Assembly (NCBI RefSeq): GCF_001306135.1
Contig: NZ_LGKP01000012.1
Location: 62,001 to 126,000 of the forward strand
Length of the DNA: 64,000 bases
Source: Herpetosiphon geysericola
GTDB taxonomy: Bacteria > Chloroflexota > Chloroflexia > Chloroflexales > Herpetosiphonaceae
Reading direction: 5' to 3'
How positions within the stretch are numbered: position 1 is the stretch's first letter; each line of letters begins with the position of its first letter. Shown here in pieces: positions 1 through 10,084 of this stretch. The notes beneath the pieces are model-generated. The model was not told where the DNA came from. It worked only from the letters and a program-made list of their open reading frames with translations, and did not search any database. A program made the translations under genes and the position numbers.

Positions 1-290
1 AAGGCAAAGAAGAAGAAACAGCTGGCAATCGTAAATAAGATCATGGCTGGAATGAATGCGTCGGTATCGATCCCAAAGTCGGCACCGCCCATTAAACGAG
101 CTAAAAACCATAACACCCCAAACACAATCAAGCCAATTGCGGCTATCCCGCGTGAATCGCGCTGCGTAGTCAGTTGATCTAAAAGTTTGTTGCTTGGTGC
201 TGGTTGATTGGTTTGATAGATTGGATATTGAGCTTGAGCAGCCTCGATTTGGCGTGCGCGTTCGGTATCGTGATCGGTGTATGGTTGCAT
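1..290 (-). CDS. Small membrane protein, partial (3' end outside window)
   Basis: This gene starts at an ATG at 290 on the minus strand, preceded by a strong ribosome binding site (GGAGGAAGTT, 291-300), and stays open to the left edge of the window. The first 50 or so residues are hydrophilic and Gln/Asp-rich (start MQPYTDHDTERARQ). Two hydrophobic stretches follow, one around residues 52-66 (IAAIGLIVFGVLWFLARL) and one beginning about residue 79 (AFIPAMILFTIASCFFFF). I do not recognise the family; the layout is a cytoplasmic head followed by membrane helices. The coding assignment rests on the RBS, the open frame and the sensible hydropathy. Confidence 0.7.
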   Translation of the reverse strand, partial: MQPYTDHDTERARQIEAAQAQYPIYQTNQPAPSNKLLDQLTTQRDSRGIAAIGLIVFGVLWFLARLMGGADFGIDTDAFIPAMILFTIASCFFFFA

Positions 291-483
291 AACTTCCTCC
301 TATGGTTTTGGCCTCGATTGGACGCCAACAAGTTCATAGTTGTTGCAGCACTATGAATGATTATGAAATTAAGGAGTTTTTGGCTTGACCTGCTTTGTAT
401 AATAGCTTGCACCAGACGTTTTGGCTATATCCAGTTTGCCGATTAACAGCATTGTGCTTAATTGGCGCTGCTTTAGGGATGTT

Positions 484-2850
484 ATGCGCTTGATCTCGGT
501 TCGTTGGTTGCTGCTATTCAGCATGCTGGGTTTGTTTGGGCTTAGCTCTTTAAAACCGATTCAAGCCCAAATTCCTGCGCATGTTTCGCACGCTCGGGTT
601 GCTGCCAGCACAAATATGTTTAATTGGGATACGTTTCAGCCGATTCCCTTGGCTCGTTTTGAGGCTGGCGGGGCAATTGTGGGCGATAGCTTGTATGTGA
701 TTGGCGGGTTTTATACCAACCAAGTGCAAGCAACAGATACGGTTTTTGCCTACAATATCAGCACCAATCAATGGCGCATCTGTGCCAATATTCCTGAAGC
801 GATCACCCATGCGCCTGTCGTTGCCGATGGGGATTTGATTTATGTGCTTGGTGGCTATATTGGCGATTCGCCAGGCGGCAGCACGCAGCATGTCTGGGTT
901 TACAACACCATTACCAATGCATGGAGCCGTGGCCCAGATTTGCCAGAAGATCGGGGCGCAGCTGGCGCAACCAAGTTGGGCCGCGAGATTCACTTTTTTG
1001 GTGGTGCACATCGCCGCGATCGCCAGCTCGAAGAATGGGATAGCGACCAGCATTTTGTGCTTAATTTGGATAGCCAAGTTTGGCGCACAGCAGCACCCAT
1101 GCCCAACGCTCGCAATCACCTTGGCGCGGCGACGCTGAATGGCTCTGTATATGCGATTGGCGGCCAATATTTAGCCGCTGAATCGACGAGTAGCCAAGTT
1201 GAAGTTGATCGCTATGATCCCGTTAGCGATAGCTGGACGCGGGTGGCCGATTTGCCCAAAGGCCGTGGCCATATCACCTCATCGGTGTTTGAAGTTGATG
1301 GCCGAATTATGGTCGTTGGCGGCTCAGTCAATGGCGGCGATTACGGCTTAGCTTCTGCCGATGTGATGCTCTATGATCCCAATGACAATGTTTGGATGAA
1401 ATTAACCTCGATTCCCGGGGTGCGCAAAACTCCGGTTGGCGCAGCCTATGGCAATAAAATTTTGGTCACAACAGGCGGCTACGTACCCAACCCAGAAATG
1501 TGGATTGGCCAGCTTGAAGATCATTGGGAATTAGCTCGAACCTTGCCAATCTCGCTGGGCGAGGCTTCTGGCGGGATTATTGGCAATAAAATGTATTTGG
1601 TTGGCGAGAGCAACGGGGCCACGGCGGCCTTCGATCTTGGGGCAAACTCGTGGAACGCTGGTTTGGCCCAGCGCCCGTATAAAAGCCATAGCCACAGCGC
1701 CCAAGTTTGGAATCAACGGCTCTATTTGTTTGGCGGCGCAGGCACAAGCGCTGGCAAAGTCCAAATCTATCAACCTGCGAGCAATACTTGGTCGCAAGGC
1801 GCGGCCATCCCATTTGCCACAATGGCTGCTAGTTCTGCATTAATTGATGAAAAAATTTATGTTGCTGGTGGGATCGTGAGTGGCAATACCTCAAATTATC
1901 ATGCAGTGTACGATCCAGCAACCAATACCTGGACTTCGTTGCCAACCATGCCCTTGGCCCGCAATGGCGCTGCTGGCGGCACTGATGGACGCTATTTCTA
2001 TTTGTTTGGTGGGCGCGCCAGTGGCACAACTGGGGCGGCCAGCGCCGATGTGCAAATCTATGATCCACTTAGCCAAACCTGGACGAGCAGCGCCAGCGAC
2101 CAGACAATTCCGCCGTTGCCGCAAGCGCGAGCTGATTTGGGCCAAGCAATTTGGTACAAAGGCGAATTTTATCTGCTGGGCGGCGCCGATCAAGCAAGCG
2201 TCAGCGATAGAGTTGATGTGTATAATCCTGTAACCAAAACCTGGCGCAGCGTGGCCGCCATGCCTACAGCGCGCCAAGGTCATGCCCCAATGTTGGTTGG
2301 CGGACGGATCTATGTGCCTGCTGGTGGAACCCAAGCTACGAGCAGTCAATCGCGTATTTTTGAGGTCTATAATCCTGGAGCTGCTACCCAAGCGCCTGCA
2401 ACAGCCACCCCAACCGAAATACCGACGAATACGCCAACCAATACTGCGACCAATACGCCAACTAATACGGCAACCGCAACTAACACGCCGACGAGTACGG
2501 CTACGCCAACCGCGCTACCGACGAATACTGCGACGGCTACGCCAAGCGAAATACCGACAAATACGCCAACCAATACTGCGACGGCGATGCCAACTGTGCT
2601 ACCGACCAACACGCCAACCGCCACGTCAAGCGAAATACCGACGAATACGCCAACCAATACTGCGACGGCGATGCCAACTGAATTGCCAACGGCGACAGAC
2701 GTGCCAACTGCAATCATAACGAATCCAGCAACGGCAACGATTACTACCATTCCAACACATACGCCGACCGAGCTGCCAACTGCAACCTTTGAGCCGACCC
2801 AGCCAATTAACCATCGAACCCAGATCTATTTGCCGTGGGCAAGCAAGTAG
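484..2850 (+). CDS. Secreted Kelch-repeat beta-propeller protein with Thr/Pro-rich stalk
   Basis: About 788 residues. The chosen ATG at 484 is followed by a signal peptide ([21 protein letters not shown], then QAQ). The frame is open upstream to a TTG at 421, but that site has no RBS. Residues about 45-640 carry Kelch repeats, recognisable by recurring GG-box and Y/W spacing ([30 protein letters not shown]), enough for two propellers. Residues about 655-775 are a degenerate TNTPTNTAT-type linker, typical of an extended stalk. The last residues (QIYLPWASK) resemble the end of the large protein at 49.7-54.1 kb (VWLPFVARQ). Kelch propellers usually bind proteins or glycans; the ligand is unknown. 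It is convergent with the acyltransferase gene at 2882. Confidence 0.85.
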   Translation: MRLISVRWLLLFSMLGLFGLSSLKPIQAQIPAHVSHARVAASTNMFNWDTFQPIPLARFEAGGAIVGDSLYVIGGFYTNQVQATDTVFAYNISTNQWRICANIPEAITHAPVVADGDLIYVLGGYIGDSPGGSTQHVWVYNTITNAWSRGPDLPEDRGAAGATKLGREIHFFGGAHRRDRQLEEWDSDQHFVLNLDSQVWRTAAPMPNARNHLGAATLNGSVYAIGGQYLAAESTSSQVEVDRYDPVSDSWTRVADLPKGRGHITSSVFEVDGRIMVVGGSVNGGDYGLASADVMLYDPNDNVWMKLTSIPGVRKTPVGAAYGNKILVTTGGYVPNPEMWIGQLEDHWELARTLPISLGEASGGIIGNKMYLVGESNGATAAFDLGANSWNAGLAQRPYKSHSHSAQVWNQRLYLFGGAGTSAGKVQIYQPASNTWSQGAAIPFATMAASSALIDEKIYVAGGIVSGNTSNYHAVYDPATNTWTSLPTMPLARNGAAGGTDGRYFYLFGGRASGTTGAASADVQIYDPLSQTWTSSASDQTIPPLPQARADLGQAIWYKGEFYLLGGADQASVSDRVDVYNPVTKTWRSVAAMPTARQGHAPMLVGGRIYVPAGGTQATSSQSRIFEVYNPGAATQAPATATPTEIPTNTPTNTATNTPTNTATATNTPTSTATPTALPTNTATATPSEIPTNTPTNTATAMPTVLPTNTPTATSSEIPTNTPTNTATAMPTELPTATDVPTAIITNPATATITTIPTHTPTELPTATFEPTQPINHRTQIYLPWASK
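2395..2790 (+). repeat. Degenerate tandem repeat encoding TNTPTNTAT-type linker
   Basis: DNA built from short units such as ACGAATACGCCAACCAATAC, with longer internal duplications (the phrase for [16 protein letters not shown] occurs twice). It encodes the stalk of the Kelch protein. Repeats of this kind can expand or contract by slippage in frame, because the units are multiples of three. Confidence 0.85.
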
Positions 2851-2881
2851 CCGAGGGACGTTGCCGCACCCGCATTCTGGA

Positions 2882-4258
2882 TTAGCCTAATACATGCCAA
2901 GCAATTACCGCCCAATCGACGATCACGATTGCCAGAAAGGTGCTGCTAAGGCAACAATGACCGATGATAAACAGCAAGCCTGCTGGCCAATCGCTATGTT
3001 TGAAATAGCTAAAATCGACCACAATTCTTGCTGTCCAAAAAAGCCCGTTGAATGCGACCAGGCCTAAGGCCGCTGCTTGGCCTTGTAAAATATCGGTTTT
3101 GAGCCAGGCCAATAAGCAGCCAAACATCACGATGCAAAGCACAATAAAGCCACCATACGTCCACATAATTTTGCGATTGAATGGGGTTAATTGCGCAAGA
3201 TCGCTGTGCCAATTGAGCCGTTTGGGCACTTGAAAACTCGCGATCAAAATTACGCCATGGGCTACTGCTGCCAAACTAAGGCCCCAGCCCAAATACCAAT
3301 CAAGCGTTTGGCTATGCAAAAGTTGCTGGCCCCAATTCAGCGCTGGAACAATCAGCGCTTGGCGAAATTGGTTATGAAACAGCCATGGCAACGGCCCAAG
3401 AATCGCCAGCCATGTCCAAATGCGTAAGCACCATGCTGGCCAGCGTTGGGCCAAATTAAACCTACGTTCAAGCAACATTAGCCCAGCGTGCAGGCCAAAA
3501 TAAGCTAGCGGTTGGCCCCAACCAGCTTGGGCCGGATAGCTCAAACCAAATTCGTGGAAAATCCCCGAGAGCAGAAACATGCTAAGCAACATACTTGTTG
3601 CGCCAAAGCGCGCGAGCGGGCGCAAAAAAAGGTGTTTGTTCATTTCTACAAAGGCCGTATTCCAGCGCACGCTCCAGAAATCGCGCAACGAGCGGCTGCG
3701 CAATGGCTGACGAAATAATGCGGCAACTGACCAGCCCCAATACCATAAGCTGGCATTTAACCAATGGGCAAGGCCAAAATGCCCAAGCCCCAAAATACTG
3801 AGGATGAACACCCAACTTGCTAATTCTTGGCCAAGCCATGGCGAAAGATAGGCGCTGAGCACCAAGCCGCAACTCCCAGCCATCACCCCAACCCAACCTT
3901 GAATAATCGTTGGCCCAAGCTCGCGCTGAAGCTGGCGGCGTTGGCGAAATGGCGCTGGATTCATGCCCGGCCAGATCGTCATAAACAAGCCCAAACCCAA
4001 GCGCGAATAGCGCCGCAATTCTTGGCGGGGGAGCTGTAAAAGCACCGTCGCTTTGAGCAATAAAATTAATCCAACAGTGCTGGTTATTAGCCGTTGCCAT
4101 GCGGCCAAATCTGCTGCCAAGCATAAACTGAACGCTGCGCCAGCCCCCAAGATGCTCCAACTTGCGCCGTAGCGCCAGCGATTGGGTAGATACCAAGCAC
4201 TCGCGATAATGCCAACCCAACAGCTTGGCCAATACATCCACCAGATTAATGTTTGCAT
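2882..4258 (-). CDS. MBOAT-family membrane O-acyltransferase (wax synthase-like)
   Basis: 458 residues with about ten hydrophobic helices throughout. The central segment, about residues 190-260 (SLRDFWSVRWNTAF, then LLSMFLLSGIFHEFG), has the pattern of the MBOAT_2/wax-synthase-like family, including the conserved FWS..WN motif and the membrane-embedded histidine in SGIFHE that is thought to be catalytic. Such enzymes move an acyl group from acyl-CoA to an alcohol or polysaccharide hydroxyl at the membrane; the substrate cannot be told from sequence. The start at 4258 has GAGG five bases upstream. The gene stands alone between a convergent Kelch gene and the hydrolase gene upstream of it. Confidence 0.75.
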   Translation of the reverse strand: MQTLIWWMYWPSCWVGIIASAWYLPNRWRYGASWSILGAGAAFSLCLAADLAAWQRLITSTVGLILLLKATVLLQLPRQELRRYSRLGLGLFMTIWPGMNPAPFRQRRQLQRELGPTIIQGWVGVMAGSCGLVLSAYLSPWLGQELASWVFILSILGLGHFGLAHWLNASLWYWGWSVAALFRQPLRSRSLRDFWSVRWNTAFVEMNKHLFLRPLARFGATSMLLSMFLLSGIFHEFGLSYPAQAGWGQPLAYFGLHAGLMLLERRFNLAQRWPAWCLRIWTWLAILGPLPWLFHNQFRQALIVPALNWGQQLLHSQTLDWYLGWGLSLAAVAHGVILIASFQVPKRLNWHSDLAQLTPFNRKIMWTYGGFIVLCIVMFGCLLAWLKTDILQGQAAALGLVAFNGLFWTARIVVDFSYFKHSDWPAGLLFIIGHCCLSSTFLAIVIVDWAVIAWHVLG

Positions 4259-4332
4259 CGTAGCCTCATTTGCTTCAAGCTTATTAACCTAAGCTGAGCA
4301 TAAGGCCACGTTGTTACGTAGCTGTTACAAGC

Positions 4333-5136
4333 TTATTGGGCTTGGTGCAGAAAATCGAGCACCAGTTGATTGAATAATTCTGGATTATCCATGTTGGCGC
4401 AATGGCCAGCATTTGGCAACAACTGGTGCGCTGCGCTTGGCTGACGCTGCTGCCATTCGCGACCTGCTTGCACAATAACCGCCTGATCATGCTCGCCAAC
4501 CAGAATCAATAATGGGTGCTTGGGTGCTGTTTGGTTTGGGTGCATCAGTTGATTAAGTTTGCTCATTAATCGAAACGATGAGCGTGAAAAATGCTGCATG
4601 CGTTGATAAAATAAGCTTTGGCCTGCTGGATACAACACGCTGGTTCGGGCAACATAGCGCCGAAAACGCTCCATCGAGAATATCACTAAGAAAATCCATT
4701 TCAGCATTTCTTTGCGTTGCGCCCGCATAATCGCTCGTTGATCGCCAAAAATGCTATAGCCACCAACCACAATTAGGCTTTTGACCAAAGCAGGGTAGCG
4801 ATAGCCAAATTCTTGCGCGATGAGGGAGCCAAGCGAAACTCCCAACACATGCGCTTGTGGCTGGTTTTCTGCTTGCAAAATTGCCGCCACATATTCTGGG
4901 GTACGCTCGATCCCAATCAAGCTTTGGCTTGGTTGCGAACGGCCATGGCCAGGTAGATCGAGTAAGATAACATAATAATATTTGGCAAACATTTCAATCT
5001 GCTGAACAAAACATTGATGATCACCAAACGCTGGATGAATCAACACCAAACTTGGGTTGCTGGGATTGCCCAAGGTGTAGTAATGCAGCTTGAAGTTGTG
5101 CAATGGCATTATTTTGGCGTTTAGCGCATCATTCAT
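4333..5136 (-). CDS. Alpha/beta hydrolase
   Basis: 267 residues. The nucleophile elbow is GVSLGS (about residue 95), the acid lies in LVGEHDQAV (about 220) and the histidine in NAGHCANMD (about 248), so a complete Ser-Asp-His triad is visible. The oxyanion segment HPAFGDHQCF precedes LLDLPGHGRS. The ATG at 5136 is preferred over a TTG at 5151 because GAGG lies nine bases upstream and the start then overlaps the stop of the PadR gene by eight bases, which implies translational coupling. The substrate is unknown. As the partner of a PadR repressor it may detoxify or turn over a small ligand. Confidence 0.85.
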   Translation of the reverse strand: MNDALNAKIMPLHNFKLHYYTLGNPSNPSLVLIHPAFGDHQCFVQQIEMFAKYYYVILLDLPGHGRSQPSQSLIGIERTPEYVAAILQAENQPQAHVLGVSLGSLIAQEFGYRYPALVKSLIVVGGYSIFGDQRAIMRAQRKEMLKWIFLVIFSMERFRRYVARTSVLYPAGQSLFYQRMQHFSRSSFRLMSKLNQLMHPNQTAPKHPLLILVGEHDQAVIVQAGREWQQRQPSAAHQLLPNAGHCANMDNPELFNQLVLDFLHQAQ

Positions 5137-5671
5137 GGCTCGTTTCCTCAAGCTTGGTTAATAATTGTTGATACCAGTTGATGCTGAAATTGTAGTAGGC
5201 TACGCCATATTCCAAGGTAAGCCATTGAAAATCGGCGATTGCTTGTTGGTGTGGGTCAACATTGGTTTGTTCGCGCTCGCGTAGCAAGCTATTGAGCTGG
5301 GCATGCACTATTTGTAGACTCGTGAGATGCTCGCGCACCAGCCTAAGCCGCTCATTTGGCGTGAGAAAGCCCATAAAAAACAAGCGGGTTAAGGCTGGTT
5401 CTTTGACCTTCTCTTGAGGAATAGTACTTGCCAGCCATTGCTCGAAGGCAATTTTTCCTACAGGTGTGAGGCTGTAGATTTTTTTAAATCGACCAGCCTC
5501 AATCTGTTCTTCCACCGTAATTGCTTGCTTAGCGATGAGTTTTTCAAGCGCACTGTTGATGCTGCCAAAACTAGCGCTATAAAACAGCGAGATCGTTTCC
5601 TCCAGAATTTTCTTAATGTCGTAGCTGCTGCGCGGCTTGAGCAGTAATAAGCCGAGAATTACATATTCCAT
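5129..5671 (-). CDS. PadR-family transcriptional regulator
   Basis: 180 residues. The N-terminal winged helix (MEYVILGLLLLKPRSSYDIKKILE, then SFGSINSALEKL) is the PadR signature. The C-terminal half is the helical Vir-type dimerisation domain, with a cluster of acidic and aromatic residues. PadR proteins repress small operons and usually their own gene until a phenolic or other hydrophobic ligand binds. The start at 5671 has AAGGA at good spacing. It is translationally coupled to the downstream hydrolase, and palindromic AT-rich sites lie directly upstream of it. Confidence 0.9.
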   Translation of the reverse strand: MEYVILGLLLLKPRSSYDIKKILEETISLFYSASFGSINSALEKLIAKQAITVEEQIEAGRFKKIYSLTPVGKIAFEQWLASTIPQEKVKEPALTRLFFMGFLTPNERLRLVREHLTSLQIVHAQLNSLLREREQTNVDPHQQAIADFQWLTLEYGVAYYNFSINWYQQLLTKLEETSHE

Positions 5672-5686
5672 AATATATCCTTCCGT

Positions 5687-5710
5687 GATATATCTAATAG
5701 TAATATAGAT
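5687..5710. promoter_or_regulatory. Candidate PadR operator
   Basis: Directly upstream of padR lie a perfect 8-bp palindrome, GATATATC (5687-5694), and an overlapping inverted repeat, ATCTA (5692-5696) with TAGAT (5706-5710). AT-rich inverted repeats beside the gene are what PadR autoregulators usually bind. The assignment is inferred from position and symmetry. Confidence 0.5.
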
Positions 5711-5744
5711 TTTATGCTTGTCAACTGATTAGGCGAGCAGTATT

Positions 5745-5773
5745 TTGAATCGCCAGCCATAATTTGCTATGAT
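5745..5773 (+). promoter_or_regulatory. Sigma-70-type promoter for the trans-sulfuration gene
   Basis: TTGAAT (5745-5750), a 17-bp spacer and TATGAT (5768-5773), 47 bases before the ATG at 5820. An in-frame ATG at 5769 lies inside the -10 box, so it cannot be the translation start of this transcript. Confidence 0.6.
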
Positions 5774-5819
5774 CAACCACGAGCTTCGGAGCGAATTGCT
5801 TGTTATTTGGGAGATCGCT

Positions 5820-6944
5820 ATGACCCATTCATCAGACATCAAACCGGAATCGTGGTTAGTTTCAGCGGGTCGTGGTTCGCAGCCAGGTGATCCACTGAAT
5901 GTGCCGCTGGTGCCGGCCTCGAACTTTCTGATTGGCAGTGGCCGTGAATATTCGCGCGATGATGGCACGCCAACGTGGGAGGCACTTGAAGCGCTGGTTG
6001 GTGGCTTAGAAGGCGGTAAAGCGCTGGCGTTTGCCTCAGGCATGGCGGCGATTGCGGCAGTGTTTGATCAGCTGGCGGTTGGCGCGCTGGTGGTGCTGCC
6101 CGATGATTGTTATCAAGGAGTTGCAGGGTTGGCCATAGCTGGAGCTGAGCGCGGACGTTGGACGTTGCAGCGTATTGGAGTTGATGATACTGCTGCATGG
6201 GTTGCTGCTTGTGCTACTGCCGATTTGATTTGGCTAGAATCGCCATCAAATCCATTGCTGACAGTTGCCGATTTAGCGGTTATTTGTGCAGCGCCGCGCA
6301 AAGCAAGCGCGATTGTTGCGGTCGACAATACTTTTGCGACTCCGCTCAACCAACAGCCGCTCAAATTTGGGGCAACTGTGGCCTTGCAATCAGCAACCAA
6401 ATTTATTGGCGGGCACTCAGATTTGTTGGCGGGCGTTGCGACAACCAACGATCTTGGCTTCTGGCATGCGATTAAGAAATCGCGTGAACTAACTGGAGCC
6501 ACACCCGGGACGCTTGAGGCTTATCTCGCGGTGCGTGGTGCGCGGACATTGGCAGTGCGGCTTCAGCGGGCGCAACAAAGTGCAATGCTACTAGCCGAGC
6601 GGCTTGAAGCGCATCCACATGTGATGCGCGTGCGCTATCCTGGCTTGGCCTCGCATCCAACTCATGCGACGGCGCAACGGGTGCTTAAAGGCTTTGGCAC
6701 GATTATTTCATTTGATCTCGTGGGCGGAGCTGAGGTTGCTGATGCGGTTTGTCAGCATGTGCAATTAATTCAGCATGCAACTAGCCTTGGGGCGGTTGAA
6801 TCGACGATGGAACGGCGCGCGGCAATTCCTGGGCAGGAGCATCTGCCGCCATCGTTATTGCGTTTGAGTGTTGGGATTGAGGATGGAGAAGATCTGTGGA
6901 CTGATCTTGCAGCAGCGATCGAGGTTGCAACCAGCAAAATTTAA
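5820..6944 (+). CDS. Cys/Met metabolism PLP enzyme (cystathionine gamma-synthase/lyase family)
   Basis: 374 residues, the normal length for this fold-type I family. The PLP lysine is in SATKFIGGHSD (about residue 195), preceded by the conserved VDNTFATP. The N-terminal SGMAAI and the C-terminal RLSVGIED motif are also typical. These enzymes build cystathionine from an activated homoserine and cysteine, or cleave it; the exact reaction cannot be decided without alignment. The start at 5820 has GGGAG upstream and follows the promoter at 5745. A PatB-type C-S lyase lies 5 kb away, so sulfur amino acid genes are loosely grouped here. Confidence 0.85.
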   Translation: MTHSSDIKPESWLVSAGRGSQPGDPLNVPLVPASNFLIGSGREYSRDDGTPTWEALEALVGGLEGGKALAFASGMAAIAAVFDQLAVGALVVLPDDCYQGVAGLAIAGAERGRWTLQRIGVDDTAAWVAACATADLIWLESPSNPLLTVADLAVICAAPRKASAIVAVDNTFATPLNQQPLKFGATVALQSATKFIGGHSDLLAGVATTNDLGFWHAIKKSRELTGATPGTLEAYLAVRGARTLAVRLQRAQQSAMLLAERLEAHPHVMRVRYPGLASHPTHATAQRVLKGFGTIISFDLVGGAEVADAVCQHVQLIQHATSLGAVESTMERRAAIPGQEHLPPSLLRLSVGIEDGEDLWTDLAAAIEVATSKI

Positions 6945-7077
6945 GCCTAGTGCGTGGCTTAATCTGTAATCGATGGCAGCTGAGAATTTGGTCGAATCGA
7001 GATTCACCAACTTTTCAGCGCTCCGTTGGTGGGAAATGTCTGGGGCTTTAATCTGTGCTTTAACAGGCATTGATCAT

Positions 7078-7142
7078 CACCACCCTTCCGTCCCGCCTCA
7101 AGGCGGGAAACGCAGAGCGATCAAACTCTTGCGTTTCCCTTG
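7078..7142. repeat. Dispersed CCCTTCCGTCCCGCC repeat, copy 1
   Basis: Starts with CACCCTTCCGTCCCGCC, followed by a CCCGCC/GGCGGG hairpin and then an AAACGCA/TGCGTTT hairpin. The same leading phrase occurs near 19034 and 56079, each time between genes and each time followed by a different stem-loop. The stretch 6945-7199 holds no gene that I can support. Confidence 0.7.
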
Positions 7143-7199
7143 ATACCAATTGATGAATAGTTCTCTCAACCCTGACCCCTGAAAGCTGCCTCGTCGATT

Positions 7200-9830
7200 C
7201 TAGGCAGCTGGGCCAGCTACGCCAATCACATAGCGATCGGCGGAAAGCAAGCGTTTGGCAGCGGCGTGGATTTGCTCAAGCGTGACTGAGCCGATGATCT
7301 CGGGATAGCGTTGAACATAATCCAGCCCAAGCTTGAAGCGCTCAATATTCAAGAGCATGTTGGCGATACCGCTATTGGCTTCGAGGCTAATGCCCAACAT
7401 CCCTGTGAGATAGGCAACCGAATCGCTGCGTTCGAGTTCGCTAATGCCTTCAGCCAGCAAACGATCGACTTCCTCTTGAATGGCGTTGAGGGCGCGATCA
7501 ACGTTTTTGGCGTTGATGCCTGCATAAACAACCCATGCGCCAGCCCCAACATCTGCATCGATCCGACTAGTGGCGTAATAAGCCAAGCCTTGTTTGTCGC
7601 GCACATTCTCACCCAAACGGCCCATCAAGCCTAATTGGCCAAGCACCAAATTGGCCATCATGGCGGCGTAAAAATCGGGGTCGGTGCGAGCTAAACCAGG
7701 CACTGCCCAAACTAAATCGGATTGGGTTTTGCCTTCGACCACAATCTCGCGGCGCAAGACCTTCGGCGGTTGGGCTACTTCGGGCACATTGGTGGTTGGC
7801 GGCTCGCCGTGGCCTTGCCAATCGCCAAACCAGCGCTCGACTTCGGCCAAAATCGCCGTTTCATCAATATCGCCGACAATTGCAATTGTGGTTGCTGCTG
7901 GGTGATAGCGCTTGGCAAAGGCTGCCAAATCGGCGGTTGTAATCGCTGGCACCGTTTCGAGCGAGCCATTGGGCGACAAATAATACGGATGATCGTTTGG
8001 ATACAGTTGTTCGCGGGCGGCTTTGGCTGCTTGCGACCGTGTATCTTGCTCGCTTTGGCGCAGCATGGTTGTAAATTGGGTGCGCAAGCGCTCAATTTCG
8101 CGTTCGGGGAAGGTTGGGTTGCGCAGCACATCAGCCAATAATTCCAAAATTAATGGTGCATCATCGCTCAAGGCTTTGCCACCAAACGAGGTGGTATGGC
8201 GGCCCGCGCTGGCGGCAATTGAGCAGCCGCGATCTTCAGTGATGTTGGTAATATCGTGGAAGCTGCGGGTGGTTGTGCCGCGATTGAGCGCCGAGGCGGT
8301 GAACACGGCCACGCCATTTAATGCTGCTGGCTCGTGCACTTGCCCAAGCGCAATTTCGCCTTGAATGCTCACGGTTGGACTATTGGGATTGCGCTGCAAT
8401 AACACAACAATGCCATTGCTCAGCACATGGCGGGTTGCTTGCGAGCCATTATTGGTTGCGGCAGTTGCTTCGGCTTCAGCGGCTTTGGCATTATAAAAGC
8501 TCAGCGCTGGGTGAAATGTGCGGGCGGTCGGGGTAATTTGGCCACCGCCGCTGCTATTACTTGGGGTGAAAATCCCGACATTGCGCTTTTGCGGTGCAAG
8601 ATATTTTTGGGCAACCCGTTGTACATCGGCAGCAGTAACTGCGGCAATTTCTTCCAACGAACTATCGGCGCGTTCGTAGCTATCGAGGGTTTGCCACATA
8701 CCCAAAACCATCGCCTGATTGCTAATGCGTTCGAGGCTATAGGCTTGTTGGGCACGTACTTGGCGTTGGATTTTGTGCAATTCTTCAGTGCTAATTGGCG
8801 TTTGTTGCAGCTTTTCAATTTCGCTGTAGAGCGCTTGCTCAACTTGTTCGACTGTGCGATCTGGACGCACGGTTGCGCCAACTTCGAATAAAAAGGGATC
8901 GAGCGTGGCCATAAACGACGAATAGGCTCCGGTCGCCAATTCGCCCTCGACCAAGGCTCGATACAAGCGGGCTGAACGATTGGTTTGGGCGCCGCCACCA
9001 GTGAACGACGGCGATTTGCCGCCAGTCAACACTGCATCAAGCACGGTTAATGCGGCCCAATCGGGCGAGGTGGCTGCTGGTGCATGGAAAGCGACTTGAA
9101 TCATTGAGTTGGGGCCGGGCCGTGAAACATGGACCCGCCGTTCGCCTTGTTGCTCTGGCTCTTCGCCGCGCACTTCGGGTAATGGCAAGCCTTGAGGAAT
9201 CGGCCCATATAATTCTTCGATTTGCTTGAGCACTTCGTCGGTTTTGAAAGCACCGACAACGACCAGCACCGCATTATTGGGGGCATAAAAGGTCTTGTAG
9301 TGGGTGTAGAGATCTTCGCGGGTCATGGCCCGTAGGTCGCTCTTCCAGCCGATTACGCCATTGCGATAGGGGTGAACCTTGAAGGCGGTGGAGCGTAATT
9401 CTTCGTCGAGCCAAAAACTAGGGCTATTTTCGTTGCCCTCACGTTCGGAGATAATCACTGTGCGTTCAGAAGCGACCTCATCAGGATCAAACGATGAATT
9501 GACCATGCGATCAGCTTCGATTTGCAAGCCCAATTTTAGGCGATCGGCTGGCAGCGTTTCATAGTAGGCGGTGTAGTCGATCCAAGTAAAGCCGTTAAAG
9601 GTACCGCCATTACGGGCAATTGTCGCATCGAAGGCGCCTTTGGGCATTGAGGGCGTGCCTTTGAACAACATATGCTCGCACCAGTGCGAAATGCCCGAAA
9701 TCCCCACCCGCTCGTTGCGCCCGCCAACTTTATACCAAATCCAGTTGGTGGCGATTGGCGCAGTATGCACCTCACGGGTAATTACGGTCAAGCCATTGGG
9801 CAGCCGATGAACATTGGTTGCAAGTGTCAT
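7200..9830 (-). CDS. M16-family zinc metallopeptidase, two fused M16 units
   Basis: About 876 residues. The first half has the inverted zinc motif HWCEH (about residue 37), with the downstream acidic residues of the active M16 unit (SERTVIISEREGNE). The second half, from about residue 440 (TRHVLSNGIVVLLQRN), repeats the fold but has ASALNRGTT where HxxEH should be, so it is a catalytically silent partner. A single chain carrying both halves matches the pitrilysin-like clam-shell arrangement, but no signal peptide is seen. Two adjacent ATGs (9833, 9830) follow AGGAG; the second has better spacing. M16 enzymes degrade peptides or process precursors; the substrate is unknown. Confidence 0.9.
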   Translation of the reverse strand: MTLATNVHRLPNGLTVITREVHTAPIATNWIWYKVGGRNERVGISGISHWCEHMLFKGTPSMPKGAFDATIARNGGTFNGFTWIDYTAYYETLPADRLKLGLQIEADRMVNSSFDPDEVASERTVIISEREGNENSPSFWLDEELRSTAFKVHPYRNGVIGWKSDLRAMTREDLYTHYKTFYAPNNAVLVVVGAFKTDEVLKQIEELYGPIPQGLPLPEVRGEEPEQQGERRVHVSRPGPNSMIQVAFHAPAATSPDWAALTVLDAVLTGGKSPSFTGGGAQTNRSARLYRALVEGELATGAYSSFMATLDPFLFEVGATVRPDRTVEQVEQALYSEIEKLQQTPISTEELHKIQRQVRAQQAYSLERISNQAMVLGMWQTLDSYERADSSLEEIAAVTAADVQRVAQKYLAPQKRNVGIFTPSNSSGGGQITPTARTFHPALSFYNAKAAEAEATAATNNGSQATRHVLSNGIVVLLQRNPNSPTVSIQGEIALGQVHEPAALNGVAVFTASALNRGTTTRSFHDITNITEDRGCSIAASAGRHTTSFGGKALSDDAPLILELLADVLRNPTFPEREIERLRTQFTTMLRQSEQDTRSQAAKAAREQLYPNDHPYYLSPNGSLETVPAITTADLAAFAKRYHPAATTIAIVGDIDETAILAEVERWFGDWQGHGEPPTTNVPEVAQPPKVLRREIVVEGKTQSDLVWAVPGLARTDPDFYAAMMANLVLGQLGLMGRLGENVRDKQGLAYYATSRIDADVGAGAWVVYAGINAKNVDRALNAIQEEVDRLLAEGISELERSDSVAYLTGMLGISLEANSGIANMLLNIERFKLGLDYVQRYPEIIGSVTLEQIHAAAKRLLSADRYVIGVAGPAA

Positions 9831-10084
9831 CATCTGTCTCCTGCAAAAGAAACCTGTGAGTATTATAGAACCGAAAAGCTGGCGGCGCTGCTTACAAGCT
9901 ATTAACATTCGCAGCGCCAAAATCCCACTTACAGGGGACAAAGTACGGGCGAATAAACAGGATTGCGAGGGCGATTATTCTAGGCTATGATGGATTTAGC
10001 CCTTATTGATCAACAAAATCATTCAGCGCCAATCTGATCAATGTCCCACGTGCGATCACTGGTGCGCCAGCAATGGAGCCTCCC

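Noticed and set aside
421-483. Upstream TTG start for the Kelch gene
   Set aside because: No ribosome binding site, and it would put 21 residues before the signal peptide.
2367-2750. Long Val/Gly-rich frame on the minus strand inside the Kelch gene (and a similar one at 58862-59389)
   Set aside because: These are antisense shadows of the ACN-repeat coding for Thr/Pro stalks; low complexity, no RBS.
2395-2790. Tandem repeats considered as a CRISPR array
   Set aside because: Units are short, degenerate, in frame and without unique spacers; they encode a Thr/Pro linker.
9884-9918. 8-bp inverted repeat GGCGCTGC/GCAGCGCC upstream of the M16 gene
   Set aside because: Single short symmetry with a 19-base loop and no further context; not strong enough to call a site.
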